Assembly (NCBI GenBank): GCA_964247745.1
Contig: CAXTVT010000006.1
Location: 1 to 64,000 of the forward strand
DNA: 64,000 nucleotides
Reading direction: 5' to 3'
Source of the DNA: RH-AL1 sp964247745
GTDB lineage: Bacteria > Pseudomonadota > Alphaproteobacteria > Rhizobiales > Beijerinckiaceae
In this document: positions 26,351 to 36,300 of the stretch, one piece after another
Position numbering within the stretch: position 1 is the first letter of the stretch
How the letters are laid out: the number at the start of each line of letters is the position of its first letter
Notes under the pieces: generated by a model
Told to the model about the DNA's origin: nothing
Seen by the model: the letters and a program-made list of their open reading frames with translations, nothing else
Database searches by the model: none
Made by a program: the position numbers and the translations under genes

Positions 26351-27016
26351 CTACCGCTCGTCGATCCGCGGCAGGGTCCAGCCCTCGGCCTGCGCCGCCG
26401 TCGCCCAGTCTCGCCACGCCGGCAGCGCGCGCATCGCCTCCATGTAGGCCCGGGAGATCTCGTCGACGGGGATGGCGTAGGCCGCAAAGCGGTTGACCAC
26501 GGGCGCGAACATGGCGTCGGCGGCGCAGAAGGCGCCGAACAGGAAGGCGCCACCCTGGCCGAAGCGGGCGCGGGCGTCGGCCCATGCGGCCTCGATGCGG
26601 GCGCAGTCGGCGCCCACCGCAGCCTGCGCCTCGCGATCCAGGGTCGCCGGGCGGCCGTCGCGGCGCATGTTCATCGGCAGGTTGCGACGCAGTGCCGAAA
26701 AGCCGGAATGCATCTCGCACGACAGCGAGCGCGCGAGCGCGCGTGCCGCAGGGTCGCGCGGCCAGATCGCGAGATCGGGATACGTCTCGGCGAGATGCTC
26801 GACGATCGCGAGCGAGTCCCACACCACGAGCGCGCCGTCCTCGAGAACCGGCACCTTGCCGGCTGGATTGTGGCGCAGGATCTCGGCATGGCTCGTGGGC
26901 CTGTCGAGCGGGATGACGATCTCGTCGAAGGGGATCGCGAAATGGCGCATCAGCAGCCACGGGCGCATCGACCAGGACGAGTAGGTCTTGTTGGCGATGA
27001 CGAGGCGACGCGCCAT
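26351..27016 (-). CDS. Glutathione S-transferase family protein
   Basis: This 221-residue protein has the thioredoxin-fold N-terminal half with the likely catalytic serine in NKTYSSWSMRPWLLMRHF, the cis-proline region NPAGKVPVLEDG and the glutathione-contact segment VVWDSLAIVEHLAETYP. An all-helical C-terminal half follows. This form is common in alphaproteobacteria; the substrate is unknown. Its ATG shares one base with the stop of the AMP-binding-like gene (TGATG), so the two genes are translated as a pair. Confidence 0.9.
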   Translation of the reverse strand: MARRLVIANKTYSSWSMRPWLLMRHFAIPFDEIVIPLDRPTSHAEILRHNPAGKVPVLEDGALVVWDSLAIVEHLAETYPDLAIWPRDPAARALARSLSCEMHSGFSALRRNLPMNMRRDGRPATLDREAQAAVGADCARIEAAWADARARFGQGGAFLFGAFCAADAMFAPVVNRFAAYAIPVDEISRAYMEAMRALPAWRDWATAAQAEGWTLPRIDER

Positions 27017-28134
27017 CAGGCGCCGTCGCTCGCGTGCAGGCGATGCTCGGCGCGGGCGCGGTTGAGTCTGGCGCCGAGTCCGTCGGTGAGGCTGCCGTCG
27101 GCGACCCGGTTCGGCGGCCGGGCCTCGCCGTCGAGGCGACGTTGAGCCAACACGCTGTCCTCGCCGAAGGCGTAGAGATCGGCGACGGCGCGTGCTGCCG
27201 GAAGCGGATCGGGTAGCCGGAAGACCTCGGCGGTGTCGAAGCGCGACACCAGGATCAGCGACGAGAGCTCGGCCGTGAAGGCCTCTTGCGCCAGCAAGGT
27301 GCCGAGCGCGACGGGCACCACGAGATGGGCGCCCGGCGCAGCGTCGAGGTGGGCGAGGAAGGTGCCGGCCGCGAATGGGCCGTGCAGCACCAGTTCGGAG
27401 GCGCCGACCAGCGCCGCGAACGGACCGGCCACCAAGCCGGCGCGGCTCGAAGGCGTCAACAACGACAGGATGCGCCGGGTCGGGTTGATGCGTGCCTGTT
27501 CGACGAGGGACAGTGCATCGGCGAACAGGGTCGCCTGCCGGTGCGATACCAGCCGCGGTGCCGAAGCCGGTCCGGAAAACGTCGCGATCAGCGGCATCTC
27601 CAAGGGCGGATCGACGGCCGCGCCGTCGACGGGTTCGGGCATGGAATCGAGCGTTGCCGCCGACACGTCGAGCGCGCCGTCGACCGCCTCCGACCCGTGC
27701 GTCGCGATCAGGCGAACCGCGCCGGCGAGGGCTGCGGCGGAAAGATAGATCTCGCCGAGTGACTGACCATAGAACGCCGGGCCGATCAGCGCCGCGGCTT
27801 CCGCCGCGCCGGCATGGGCGGCGAGCTCGATCGCGCTCAGGCCGGGATGCGCCAAAGCCGGCTCGAGCCCGGCTCTGACCGCAGCGGCGATGGACACGAG
27901 CGTCTGGACTTGCGCGCTGGCGACGATCAGCACTCGCTCGCCCCGTCGCAGCCCGGCGAGGCGGATCCGTTCGGCGAGCACGCGGGCCCGGCGCGCCAGC
28001 ACGGCCGCCGTGACAGCGCCGCCGTCGTCGGCGAGGAGGACCGTGTCGGGGCTGGACCGCGCGGCGGTAGCGATCAGGGCATCGAGCCCGCTCATCGCGA
28101 AGGCGTCGTCCCCGGAAACCAGGTGCGCAGGCAT
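27016..28134 (-). CDS. Degenerate AMP-binding (acyl-CoA synthetase-like) protein
   Basis: This 372-residue protein resembles the N-terminal part of ANL-superfamily adenylating enzymes: an N-terminal RARVLAERIRLAGLRRGERVLI segment and the later LSLLTPSSRAGLVAGPFAAL and FGEDSVLAQRR (A8-hinge-side tail). Two things are odd. The phosphate loop, normally TSGTTGxPKG, is FSGPASAPRLVSHRQ without its Gly-Lys pair. The C-terminal lid domain with the catalytic lysine is missing. It is therefore unlikely to adenylate anything and may be a binding or regulatory relic. The ATG at 28134 is chosen; longer starts lack family resemblance. It is coupled to the GST gene. Confidence 0.65.
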   Translation of the reverse strand: MPAHLVSGDDAFAMSGLDALIATAARSSPDTVLLADDGGAVTAAVLARRARVLAERIRLAGLRRGERVLIVASAQVQTLVSIAAAVRAGLEPALAHPGLSAIELAAHAGAAEAAALIGPAFYGQSLGEIYLSAAALAGAVRLIATHGSEAVDGALDVSAATLDSMPEPVDGAAVDPPLEMPLIATFSGPASAPRLVSHRQATLFADALSLVEQARINPTRRILSLLTPSSRAGLVAGPFAALVGASELVLHGPFAAGTFLAHLDAAPGAHLVVPVALGTLLAQEAFTAELSSLILVSRFDTAEVFRLPDPLPAARAVADLYAFGEDSVLAQRRLDGEARPPNRVADGSLTDGLGARLNRARAEHRLHASDGA

Positions 28135-28405
28135 CACGGGTACGAGGCCCGGTCGAGAGCGATCGGTTCGACGAGAGAGTTCCGCGACGGAGCCATCGTG
28201 CTCTCCTAGACCATCGAACGATGATTCGCATGCTCGCCCATCGTCGAGAGCGTTGCGCTTCCACCGAACATCGTCACCATAACGCCTCATTGCGAGGTAA
28301 AGAGCAGCGCCGCGCCGCCGGGCGCTGCACGGACGCAGCCGCCAACGGCCGCTCGCGGCTCCCTACGCCCTAGGCCGAGTGCAGAACGATAAGGATTTCT
28401 CCCTG

Positions 28406-29167
28406 ATGACGCTTCGGTCCAAGCGCCCGTCCTCCCCGTCGCGCGTTCTCGCTCTGGCGTTGCTCGGCGCCGGCCTCGTCGCCACGCCGGCGCTCGCCGC
28501 CAAGAAGAAGCCGGCGGCTCCCGCTGCGCCGGCCGCGGACGCGCCCACCGTCCAGCCGAACGCCCCCGCCGCGCCGCCACCGGGCGCTGCGAACAATCGC
28601 CTGCCCCTGGTCGCGACCCAGCAGAACTGGACCAAGGTGTGCGGCAAGGACCCTTCGGCCAACAAGCAGGTGTGCTACACCACCCGCGACTTCTCGGCCG
28701 AGGCCGGCAAGCCTCCGGTGCTGGCGCTCGCGGTCTACGACATCCAGGGTGATGACCAGCGTATCGTCCGCATGTTGATGCCGATCGGCCTGATGCTGCG
28801 CCCGGGCTTTCGCTTCACGGTCGAGGGCCAGCCGCCGATCGACGGCACCTACGAGATCTGCTTCCCGAATGGTTGCTTCGCCGAGGCCAAGGTCAAGGGC
28901 AGCATGCTCGATGCCATGAAGAAGGCGAAGAGCGTCGACGTGAACGTTCGCAATCGCGATAGCGCCGAGGTCATCTTCCAGGTGCCGCTCGACGGTTTCG
29001 GCCCCGCGTTCGACGGGCCGGCGATCGACCCGAAGGTCTTGCAGGATCAGCAGCAGAAGCTGCAAGCCGAGCTCCAGAAGCGCGCCGAGGACGAGCGCAA
29101 GAAGCTCGAGGCCAACAAAGGCGCGCCGAACCCCGCCGGAGGAGCCGCCCTACCGGGCGCCAAGTAG
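28406..29167 (+). CDS. Invasion-associated locus B (IalB) family periplasmic protein
   Basis: This 253-residue exported protein has a signal peptide (hydrophobic VLALALLGAGLVA, then TPALAA), a Pro/Ala-rich linker to about residue 65, and an IalB domain. Cys pairs occur in KVCGKDPSANKQVCYT and EICFPNGCFAEA, with the conserved LPIGL-like PIGLMLRPG and a VPLDGFGPAFD end. A coiled, Lys/Glu-rich C-terminal tail follows. IalB was first described as needed for Bartonella entry into erythrocytes, but homologues are universal in free-living Hyphomicrobiales and their role is unclear. The ATG at 28406 has AAGGA ten bases upstream. Confidence 0.88.
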   Translation: MTLRSKRPSSPSRVLALALLGAGLVATPALAAKKKPAAPAAPAADAPTVQPNAPAAPPPGAANNRLPLVATQQNWTKVCGKDPSANKQVCYTTRDFSAEAGKPPVLALAVYDIQGDDQRIVRMLMPIGLMLRPGFRFTVEGQPPIDGTYEICFPNGCFAEAKVKGSMLDAMKKAKSVDVNVRNRDSAEVIFQVPLDGFGPAFDGPAIDPKVLQDQQQKLQAELQKRAEDERKKLEANKGAPNPAGGAALPGAK

Positions 29168-29328
29168 GTTGTCGGGCGTCCGATCGTCTTTCGGGTACCA
29201 AGCAGCTTAGGTTCGGCTCGCGCCAGGGCGAAGCCCGAGGTGACCGCCATCTCGGACGGCGTCTGACAAGGCCGGAACTCGTTGCGCCGGGTTAGACGCG
29301 CGAGCGCATCCTCCCGGCGGACTTGGCG

Positions 29329-29583
29329 TCAACGTTTCTTGCGGGGTGGCGCGGGACGCGCTTCCTTGGGACCTTTCTTCTCGACCGTCACGGGCTTCTT
29401 GCGTGGCGGGATCTGCGTCACCGGCTTGCTGACGTCGCCTTGCTGGCCTTCCATGCTGGGCATCGGTGGCATCTTAGGCTCGGGAGCGGCCGCTGGCGGT
29501 TGCTGGGCCGCGACGGAGTTGCAGAACGGGATCGTCGCGACGACCAAGCCGGTGACAAAAAGGGGCACGAGGGTCCGCGTCAT
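29329..29583 (-). CDS. Small exported proline-rich protein, unknown function
   Basis: I do not recognise this 84-residue protein. It has a convincing signal peptide (LVPLFVTGLVVATIPF ending NSVAAQ) followed by a Pro/Met/Lys-rich tail of about 55 residues with no recognisable domain and a basic C-terminus. The one Cys is within the signal region. It lies alone between two convergent or divergent neighbours. The signal peptide is the main argument for a real gene; the low-complexity tail lowers certainty. Confidence 0.5.
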   Translation of the reverse strand: MTRTLVPLFVTGLVVATIPFCNSVAAQQPPAAAPEPKMPPMPSMEGQQGDVSKPVTQIPPRKKPVTVEKKGPKEARPAPPRKKR

Positions 29584-29801
29584 CCATCACTCCGGGCTCG
29601 ACGAGCCGACGTGGTGCCGCCGGTCGTCGAATCGTTGAGGAATGTACTATCGTCCGTTTTGTTGCCTGCAAGCTGGACTCGTTCGAGGCCGACACAATCT
29701 CGCCTTCGCCTTGCAACGGAGTGTTGCGCGATGTGACTTGATCCTCGCCTTGCGGCAGGGCTACATCCGATGATCCAGGGCAGCATGGGCGGGCAGGGCG
29801 G

Positions 29802-30446
29802 ATGACGGCGACCGATCATGGGTTTGCGCGCGAGGCGGATCGTCTCTCGGCGTCGCCCCGGCTGTTCGACAATGCGCTTCTCGACAGGCTCTCGCGCGTG
29901 CATTGGACCATGCCGCTCATCGTCTACGTGCCGATCATCGCCGTGCTCGCGGTTCTTTCCTTCCAAGCCGTCGCGCCGCTCGTCGCCCCTGCGATGATCG
30001 TCACCGGTTACCTCATCTGGACGCTGATCGAATATTTCGGCCATCGTTATCTGTTTCATTGGGAGTTCCCCGGCGCATTCGGGCGGCGGATCCACTTTTT
30101 GATCCACGGCGTGCATCACGATCATCCCAACGATCCATTGCGCCTCGTGATGCCGATCCTGCTCTCCGGCCCGATCATGATCATCGCCTTCTTCGTAGCG
30201 ACGCTGCTCTTCGGTGCGACGCTGCGTCTGCCGGCGCTCGTCGGCTTCATTTCCGGCTACCTGGCGTACGACATGGTGCATTTCTACACGCATCACGCGG
30301 CGCCGACGACCAAGCTCGGCCTGATGCTGCGCCGCCTCCACCTGATGCACCACTTCCGCGATCACGATAAGGGTTTCGGCGTCAGCGCCCCCTACTGGGA
30401 CTACGTGTTCGGCACGATCGAGACGAAGCCGGTTCGCCGATCCTAG
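29802..30446 (+). CDS. Fatty acid 2-hydroxylase-like membrane di-iron enzyme
   Basis: This 214-residue protein belongs to the fatty acid hydroxylase (sterol desaturase) superfamily. Its His clusters match the FA2H/Scs7 subtype: HRYLFH (81-86), HFLIHGVHHDH (98-108), YDMVHFYTHH (156-165) and HLMHHFRDH (180-188), followed by GFGVSAPYWDYVFGT. In eukaryotes FA2H/Scs7 hydroxylates the 2-position of fatty acids in ceramides. Four hydrophobic helices are visible. A tiny open frame of 11 codons (29770-29805) ends on the start codon (ATGA). A link to the sphingolipid operon at 55-58.6 kb is attractive but unproven. Confidence 0.85.
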   Translation: MTATDHGFAREADRLSASPRLFDNALLDRLSRVHWTMPLIVYVPIIAVLAVLSFQAVAPLVAPAMIVTGYLIWTLIEYFGHRYLFHWEFPGAFGRRIHFLIHGVHHDHPNDPLRLVMPILLSGPIMIIAFFVATLLFGATLRLPALVGFISGYLAYDMVHFYTHHAAPTTKLGLMLRRLHLMHHFRDHDKGFGVSAPYWDYVFGTIETKPVRRS

Positions 30447-30486
30447 GTCGGTCGGCGGTCTCACCTGGTCGCTTCTTCTAAAGCCG

Positions 30487-31974
30487 TCAGACCAGGCTGC
30501 GCGACGCGGTACGGACTTTTCGCGTCGCGTCGTCGACGAAGTCGGTGGCGACGGCGATGCGCGACATGCTGCCCGTGATCGCCGTCGCGCTTTGCGAGAC
30601 CGTCCTCATCCCAACCGACATGCTGCGCATCACGTCCGACTGCTCGGCGATTGTCGAGGTGATCTCGATCGAGAGGGCGTTGAGCGCGGCGATCGTTTCG
30701 GTGATGGAAGCGATGGCGCCTGCCGCCTGACCCGCCGCCTGCTGCACGCTCACGATCTGCGCCGTGACCTGTTCGGTCGCCCGCTTGGTCTGGTTCGCCA
30801 GCGCCTTGACCTCCTGTGCGACGACGGCGAACCCCCGACCCGCGTCGCCCGACCGCGCGGCTTCGATGGTTGCGTTGAGCGCGAGTAGATCGGTCTGGCT
30901 GGCGATCCCCCGGATCAGCGCGATCGCCTGTTCGATGCGGGCGGCATGCTGCCCGAGCTCGCCCATCAGGCTCGTCGTCACGATCGTCTCGTCGACCGCG
31001 CGGCCGAGGATCGTCGTCGCCTGCGAGATCTGAACGCCGATGCGATCCGCGGACTGGAAGAGGTGGTCGGCGCCGACGACCACCGCTTCCACGTCGGAGC
31101 GGACCGCGACGGCGGTCGATGACGCATCGGACGCCTGGCGCGCGACGTCGCTGGCGGCTTCCGCGATGCCGTTGAGGTCCTCCGCCACGACCTTTTGAAG
31201 GTCTTCCCTTCGCCGATGCTCCCTCACCTGGTTCGTGATGTCGGCCGCGAATTTGACGATCTTGATCGGACGACCGTCGCGATCGGTGATGGGATTGTAG
31301 GTCGCCTGAATGAAGACCTCGCGGCCCTCCTTTCCGATCCGCTGGAACTCGCCGGCCTGGTAGATCCCGCTCCGCAGGCGATTCCAGAAGGTTCGGTAGG
31401 CTTGGCTCTCGACCGTCGCCGCATCGACGAACATGCGGTGATGGCGACCTCGGACCTCCTCGAGACGGTAGCCGAAGGCATCCAGGAATTTTTCGTTGGC
31501 GGACAGGATCGTGCCGTCGAGCTCGAACTCGATCACGCATTGCGATTGCCGCAACGCCTTGATCTGTCCCTCGTCGTCCATCGCGAGCCGCGTCGCGGCC
31601 GTGATATCCGTCGCGATCTTCACGATCTTCACGGGCTTGCCGCCGGCACCGAGGATCGGATTGTACGAGGCCTTGATGTAGAGGAAGCGGCCATCCTTGC
31701 CGAGCCGTTTGAACTCGGCCTGCTGGAAGCGACCGGCGCGGAGTTGTCGCCACAGCTCGGTATCGACGGCCTTGGCTCCCGCTCCCGGATCCACGAACAT
31801 CGCGTGCGTCCGGCCGATCACCTCGTCGGCGCCGTAGCCGAACAAGGCCAGGAAATTATCGTTGGCGGACAAGATCGTCCCGTCGATCGCGAACGATGCC
31901 ACGGCCTGCGAGCGATGGACGGCCTCGACCAGCGCGCGCCGCTCCCGACTCTCGACAACCAGACCTCCGAACAT
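30487..31974 (-). CDS. Soluble methyl-accepting chemotaxis protein with two PAS domains
   Basis: This 495-residue receptor has no membrane helix. Two PAS domains (about residues 15-135 and 140-255) are near-duplicates: each has FxIDGTILSAN-type starts, an FGYxxxEVxGR turn and a YNPI..xGKPxKIVKxATDIT end. The signalling domain with the hairpin tip EIIA-like core SQTDLLALNATIEAARSGDA and GRGFAVVAQEVKALA follows. PAS domains of this kind often bind haem or flavin to sense redox or oxygen; no ligand Cys or His can be assigned with certainty. No che genes are nearby, so it must work with a system encoded elsewhere. Confidence 0.93.
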   Translation of the reverse strand: MFGGLVVESRERRALVEAVHRSQAVASFAIDGTILSANDNFLALFGYGADEVIGRTHAMFVDPGAGAKAVDTELWRQLRAGRFQQAEFKRLGKDGRFLYIKASYNPILGAGGKPVKIVKIATDITAATRLAMDDEGQIKALRQSQCVIEFELDGTILSANEKFLDAFGYRLEEVRGRHHRMFVDAATVESQAYRTFWNRLRSGIYQAGEFQRIGKEGREVFIQATYNPITDRDGRPIKIVKFAADITNQVREHRRREDLQKVVAEDLNGIAEAASDVARQASDASSTAVAVRSDVEAVVVGADHLFQSADRIGVQISQATTILGRAVDETIVTTSLMGELGQHAARIEQAIALIRGIASQTDLLALNATIEAARSGDAGRGFAVVAQEVKALANQTKRATEQVTAQIVSVQQAAGQAAGAIASITETIAALNALSIEITSTIAEQSDVMRSMSVGMRTVSQSATAITGSMSRIAVATDFVDDATRKVRTASRSLV

Positions 31975-32146
31975 CCCATGGCTCCAGGGGACGGTGCCCC
32001 GCAGGCCGTTCTACCCTCATTTGAATAAAGAAGACTGACCATCCGCGCATCGACGCGATGCGGCGCTGCTGCCTTTTTGCTGCCGCGCTTCGCGTGCTAA
32101 AAAGACCCACTGGTACGGATACGGTCCGGCAGGCTCAGGAGCCTCA

Positions 32147-33331
32147 ATGAAGCGCGCGGTCAAGACTCTCATCTTCGTGGCCGTCTTCGTGGTCCTCGGC
32201 AGCCTCTCGGCCGCGCTGTACCACTTCCACTTCGACATGAAGCCCGGGATCATCAAAGGCATCATCGCTTCGATGGCGCCGCCGCCGACCAGCGTCGCCG
32301 CCACCACGGCCAAGCAGGACCGGTGGGTGCCCGGACTCTTCGCCGTGGGCAGCGCCCGTGCCTACCAAGGCATCGACGTCGCTTCGCAGCTCGGCGGCGT
32401 CGTGGCGGCGATCCACATCGGCTCGGGCCAGGACGTCGAGAAGGGCGCGCCGCTCTACGACCTCGACACAGGCCCCGAGCACGCCGACCTCAAGAGTTTC
32501 TCGGCCATCCTGAAGAACGCCGACATCGCGCTGACGCGCCAGCAGCAGCTGATCACTGGAGGCAACACGGCCCGCGCCAATCTCGATTCTGCCGAAGCCG
32601 CGCGCGACCAGGCTCAGGCTTCGGTCGAGCGCGTGAGGGCGATCATCGCGCAGAAGACGCTGCTGGCGCCGTTCGCGGGCCGGCTCGGCATCCGTAAGCT
32701 CGACATCGGCCAATATTCTTCCCCCGGCACCAGCCTGATCACGCTGCAACAGCTCGATCCGATCTTCGTCGATTTTCCCGTGCCCGAGCAGTCGCTCGCC
32801 AAGCTGAAGTACGGCGAAGAGGTCGACGTGAAGGTCGACGCCTATCCGGGCACGACCTTCAGCGGCAAGATCGACCTCGTCGACGCGCGGATCGCCTCTG
32901 AGAGTCGCTCCGTCATGGTACGGGCGTTGTTCGCCAATCCGGACAAGCGGCTGCTGCCCGGCATGTTCGCCAACGTCGAGGTGATCGCGGGCGAGCCGGC
33001 CCCGGTGGTGGTGCTGCCGCGTACGGCTGTGAGCTTCTCGCTGTACGGCGACAGCGTCTACGTGCTGACGCCGAAGCAGCCGGCAGCGAAACCGGGTAGC
33101 GCGCAGGCAGCCGAGGCGCCCAAGGACGCCTCCGGCAAGCCGATCATGGAAGCGACGCGACGCTTCGTACGGACCGGCGAGGTCAAGGGCGACGAGGTCG
33201 CGATCCTCGACGGCGTGAAGCCGGGCGAGCGCGTGATCGCGGAAGGCCAGATCAAACTGCAGAACGGGGCGAGCGTGGTGGTCGACCCCGATGCGCGCCT
33301 GATCGCCCCCGCCGTCCTGCCGAAGGAGTAG
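32147..33331 (+). CDS. RND efflux periplasmic adaptor (membrane fusion) protein
   Basis: This 394-residue adaptor links an inner-membrane RND pump to an outer-membrane channel. An N-terminal membrane anchor (TLIFVAVFVVLGSLSAAL) is followed by the split lipoyl domain (GVVAAIHIGSGQDVEKGAPL and KTLLAPFAGRLGIRKLDIGQ), an alpha-hairpin between them, a beta-barrel (VFVDFPVPEQSLAKL) and a membrane-proximal domain. There is no lipobox Cys. It is four bases upstream of the pump gene. No outer-membrane factor gene follows, so a shared TolC-like channel is presumably used. Confidence 0.93.
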   Translation: MKRAVKTLIFVAVFVVLGSLSAALYHFHFDMKPGIIKGIIASMAPPPTSVAATTAKQDRWVPGLFAVGSARAYQGIDVASQLGGVVAAIHIGSGQDVEKGAPLYDLDTGPEHADLKSFSAILKNADIALTRQQQLITGGNTARANLDSAEAARDQAQASVERVRAIIAQKTLLAPFAGRLGIRKLDIGQYSSPGTSLITLQQLDPIFVDFPVPEQSLAKLKYGEEVDVKVDAYPGTTFSGKIDLVDARIASESRSVMVRALFANPDKRLLPGMFANVEVIAGEPAPVVVLPRTAVSFSLYGDSVYVLTPKQPAAKPGSAQAAEAPKDASGKPIMEATRRFVRTGEVKGDEVAILDGVKPGERVIAEGQIKLQNGASVVVDPDARLIAPAVLPKE

Positions 33332-33335
33332 GGCG

Positions 33336-36300
33336 ATGCGCGGCTCCTTCACCGATCTTTTCATCCGCCGGCCGGTACTGGCCAGCGTGGTCAGCTTGCT
33401 GATCCTGTTCGTCGGTTTGGCGGCATTTTCCAAGCTGCAGATTCGCCAGTACCCGCAGCTCGAGTCGACTTCGATCACGGTCACCACGACCTATCCCGGC
33501 GCCAATTCCGACGTGATCAAGGGCTTCATCACGACGCCGATCGCGCAGGCCGTGGCCTCCGCGGAGGGCGTCGACACTCTGGTCTCGAACTCGCAGCAGA
33601 ACGTCTCCACGATCACGCTGAACCTGCGCCTCAACGCCAACGCGGACCGCGCGGTGGCCGACGTTCTCTCCAAGATCGCACAGGTGAAGTACCAGCTCCC
33701 GCGCGAGGCGCAGGACCCGGTGGTGATCAAGAAGACCGGCGATTCCACCGCGCTGATGTATCTGTCGTTCAATTCGACCGTGCTCACCCTGCCGCAGATC
33801 ACCGACTATCTGACGCGGGTGATCCAGCCTCGCCTGCAGACCATCGACGGGGTTGCCTCGGCCGACATCCTCGGCGGCCAGACCTTCGCGATGCGCGTCT
33901 GGCTCGACCCGGCCAAGATGGCGGCGCGCAACATCACCGCCACCGATGTGAAGAACGCGCTGGCCGCCAACAACTTCACCTCCGCCGCCGGCCAGGTGAA
34001 GGGCGACTTCACACAGACCTCGATCAACGCGCTGACCTCGCTCGATTCGGCGCGGGCCTTCGCGCAGCTCGTGATCGCCAATCACGGCGACGCGCTGATC
34101 CGCATCGCCGACATCGCCACCACCGAACTCGGACCGGAATCGGTCGACTCGTCCTCGGTGTTCGACGGGCAGAAGGCGGTGTTCATCGGCATCAACGCGA
34201 CGCCGACGGCAAACCCGCTCGAGGTCATCACGGCGGTGCGCCACGAGCTGCCGCAGGTCCAGGCCGATCTGCCGGCGGGGCTGACGGCGGCGATCGGCTA
34301 CGACGCCACCAAGTTCATCCGCGCCTCCATCGCCGAGGTCGAGAAGACGCTGGCCGAGGCGGCGATCATCGTCATCGTCGTGATCTTCCTGTTCCTCGGC
34401 AGCCTGCGCGCGACGCTGGTGCCGATCGTCACCATCCCGCTGTCGCTGATCGGCGTGATGATCATGCTGCTGGCGCTCGGCTACTCGATCAACCTGCTGA
34501 CCCTGTTGGCCTTGGTGCTCTCCATCGGCCTGGTGGTCGACGACGCCATCGTGGTGGTCGAGAACATCTATCGCCACATCGAGGAGGGTCTGACGCCTTA
34601 CGATGCCTCGCTGCGTGGCGCGCGCGAGATCACCGGGCCGGTGATCTCGATGACGATCACGCTCGCCGCCGTCTACGCGCCGATCGGTTTCGTCACCGGC
34701 CTTACGGGCGCGCTGTTTCGCGAGTTCGCCTTCACGCTCGCCGGTGCCGTCGTCGTCTCCGGCGTCATCGCGCTCACGCTGTCGCCGATGATGTGCTCGA
34801 AGCTCCTGAAGCCGCCGCCGCCGGAGGGTACCTTCTCCTTCGCGCGCCTGCTCGACCGCGTGTTCGACTTTTTCCGCCGTGTCTACACGCGGGTGCTGGT
34901 GCGCTCGCTGAACTTTCGCGCTCTCACCGTCCTGGTGCTCGTCGGCGTGCTCGGTCTCACCGCGATCCTCTTCGTGACGACGCCCAAGGAGCTGGCGCCG
35001 GAGGAGGACCAGGGCGTCATCTTCGGTCTAATCAAGGCGCCGCAGTACGGCAATCTCGACTACATCGAGAAGTCGACGGCGAAGCTGTGGGAGCAGGCCA
35101 AGGCTCTGCCCGAGACCGACCATCTCTTCGCGATCAACGGCTACCAGGGCGTGACGTCAGGCTTCGGCGGCATCATCCTCAAGAACTGGGAGGACCGGCA
35201 CCGCACGCAAAAGGAGGTGCTGACCGCCCTCTCGCCGAAGTTCGGCGAGATCACCGGCGCCAAGGTCGTCGGCTTCTCGCCTCCGGCCCTCCCGGGCTCC
35301 ACCGGTGGACCGCCGCTGCAGTTCGTCGTGCGCTCGATCGGCAGCTACAAGGACATTGCCGACGTGATGGCCAAGATCGAGGATGCCGCGCGAAAAAGTG
35401 GCATGTTCATCTTCACCGACTCGGACCTGAAGTTCGACACGCCGCAATACGAATTCAAGATCGACGCCGCCAAGGCCAACCGGCTCGGCATCTCGATGTC
35501 CGACATCGGCTCGACGCTGGCGACGCTGCTCGGCGGCAACTACGTCAACCGCTTCAATCTCTACGGCCGTTCCTACGAAGTGATCCCGCAGGTGCCGCGC
35601 GAGTTCCGGCAATCGCCGGATTGGCTGACGCGCTATCAATTGCGCACGGCCGAAGGTGCGCTGGTGCCGCTGTCCACGGTCGCCACCGTGTCGCAGACGG
35701 TGCAGCCCAACGCGCTGCCGACCTTCCAGCAGCTCAATTCCGCGACGCTGCAGGGCGTGCCGTTCCCCGGCCGCACGCTCGGGGAGGCGATCGACTTTCT
35801 GAAAGTCGAGGCCAAGAAGGTCATGCCGGAAGGCTTCTCCGTCGACTTCCAGGGCGAGAGCCGGCAGTTCGTGCAGGAGGGCGACACGCTGCTGCTCACC
35901 TTCGTCTTCGCGTTGATCGTGATCTACCTCGTGCTCGCCGCGCAGTTCGAGAGCTTCCGCGACCCGTTCATCATCCTCATCGCGCTGCCGACCTCGATGT
36001 TCGGCGCCCTGCTTCCGCTGAACGTCCTCGGCATCGTCGGCATGGGCTCGATGAACATCTATTCCGAGATCGGACTCGTCACGCTGATCGGTTTGATCTC
36101 CAAGCACGGCATCCTGCTGGTCGAATTCGCCAACCGTCTCCAGGAGGAGGGCATGAGCCGGCGTGCGGCGATCGAGGAGGCGGCCGGCGTGCGCCTGCGC
36201 CCGATCCTGATGACGACCGCCGCGATGGTCGTCGCCATGCTGCCGTTGATGATCGCGGAGGGCGCCGGCGCCCGCTCGCGCTTCGCCATCGGGATCGTGA

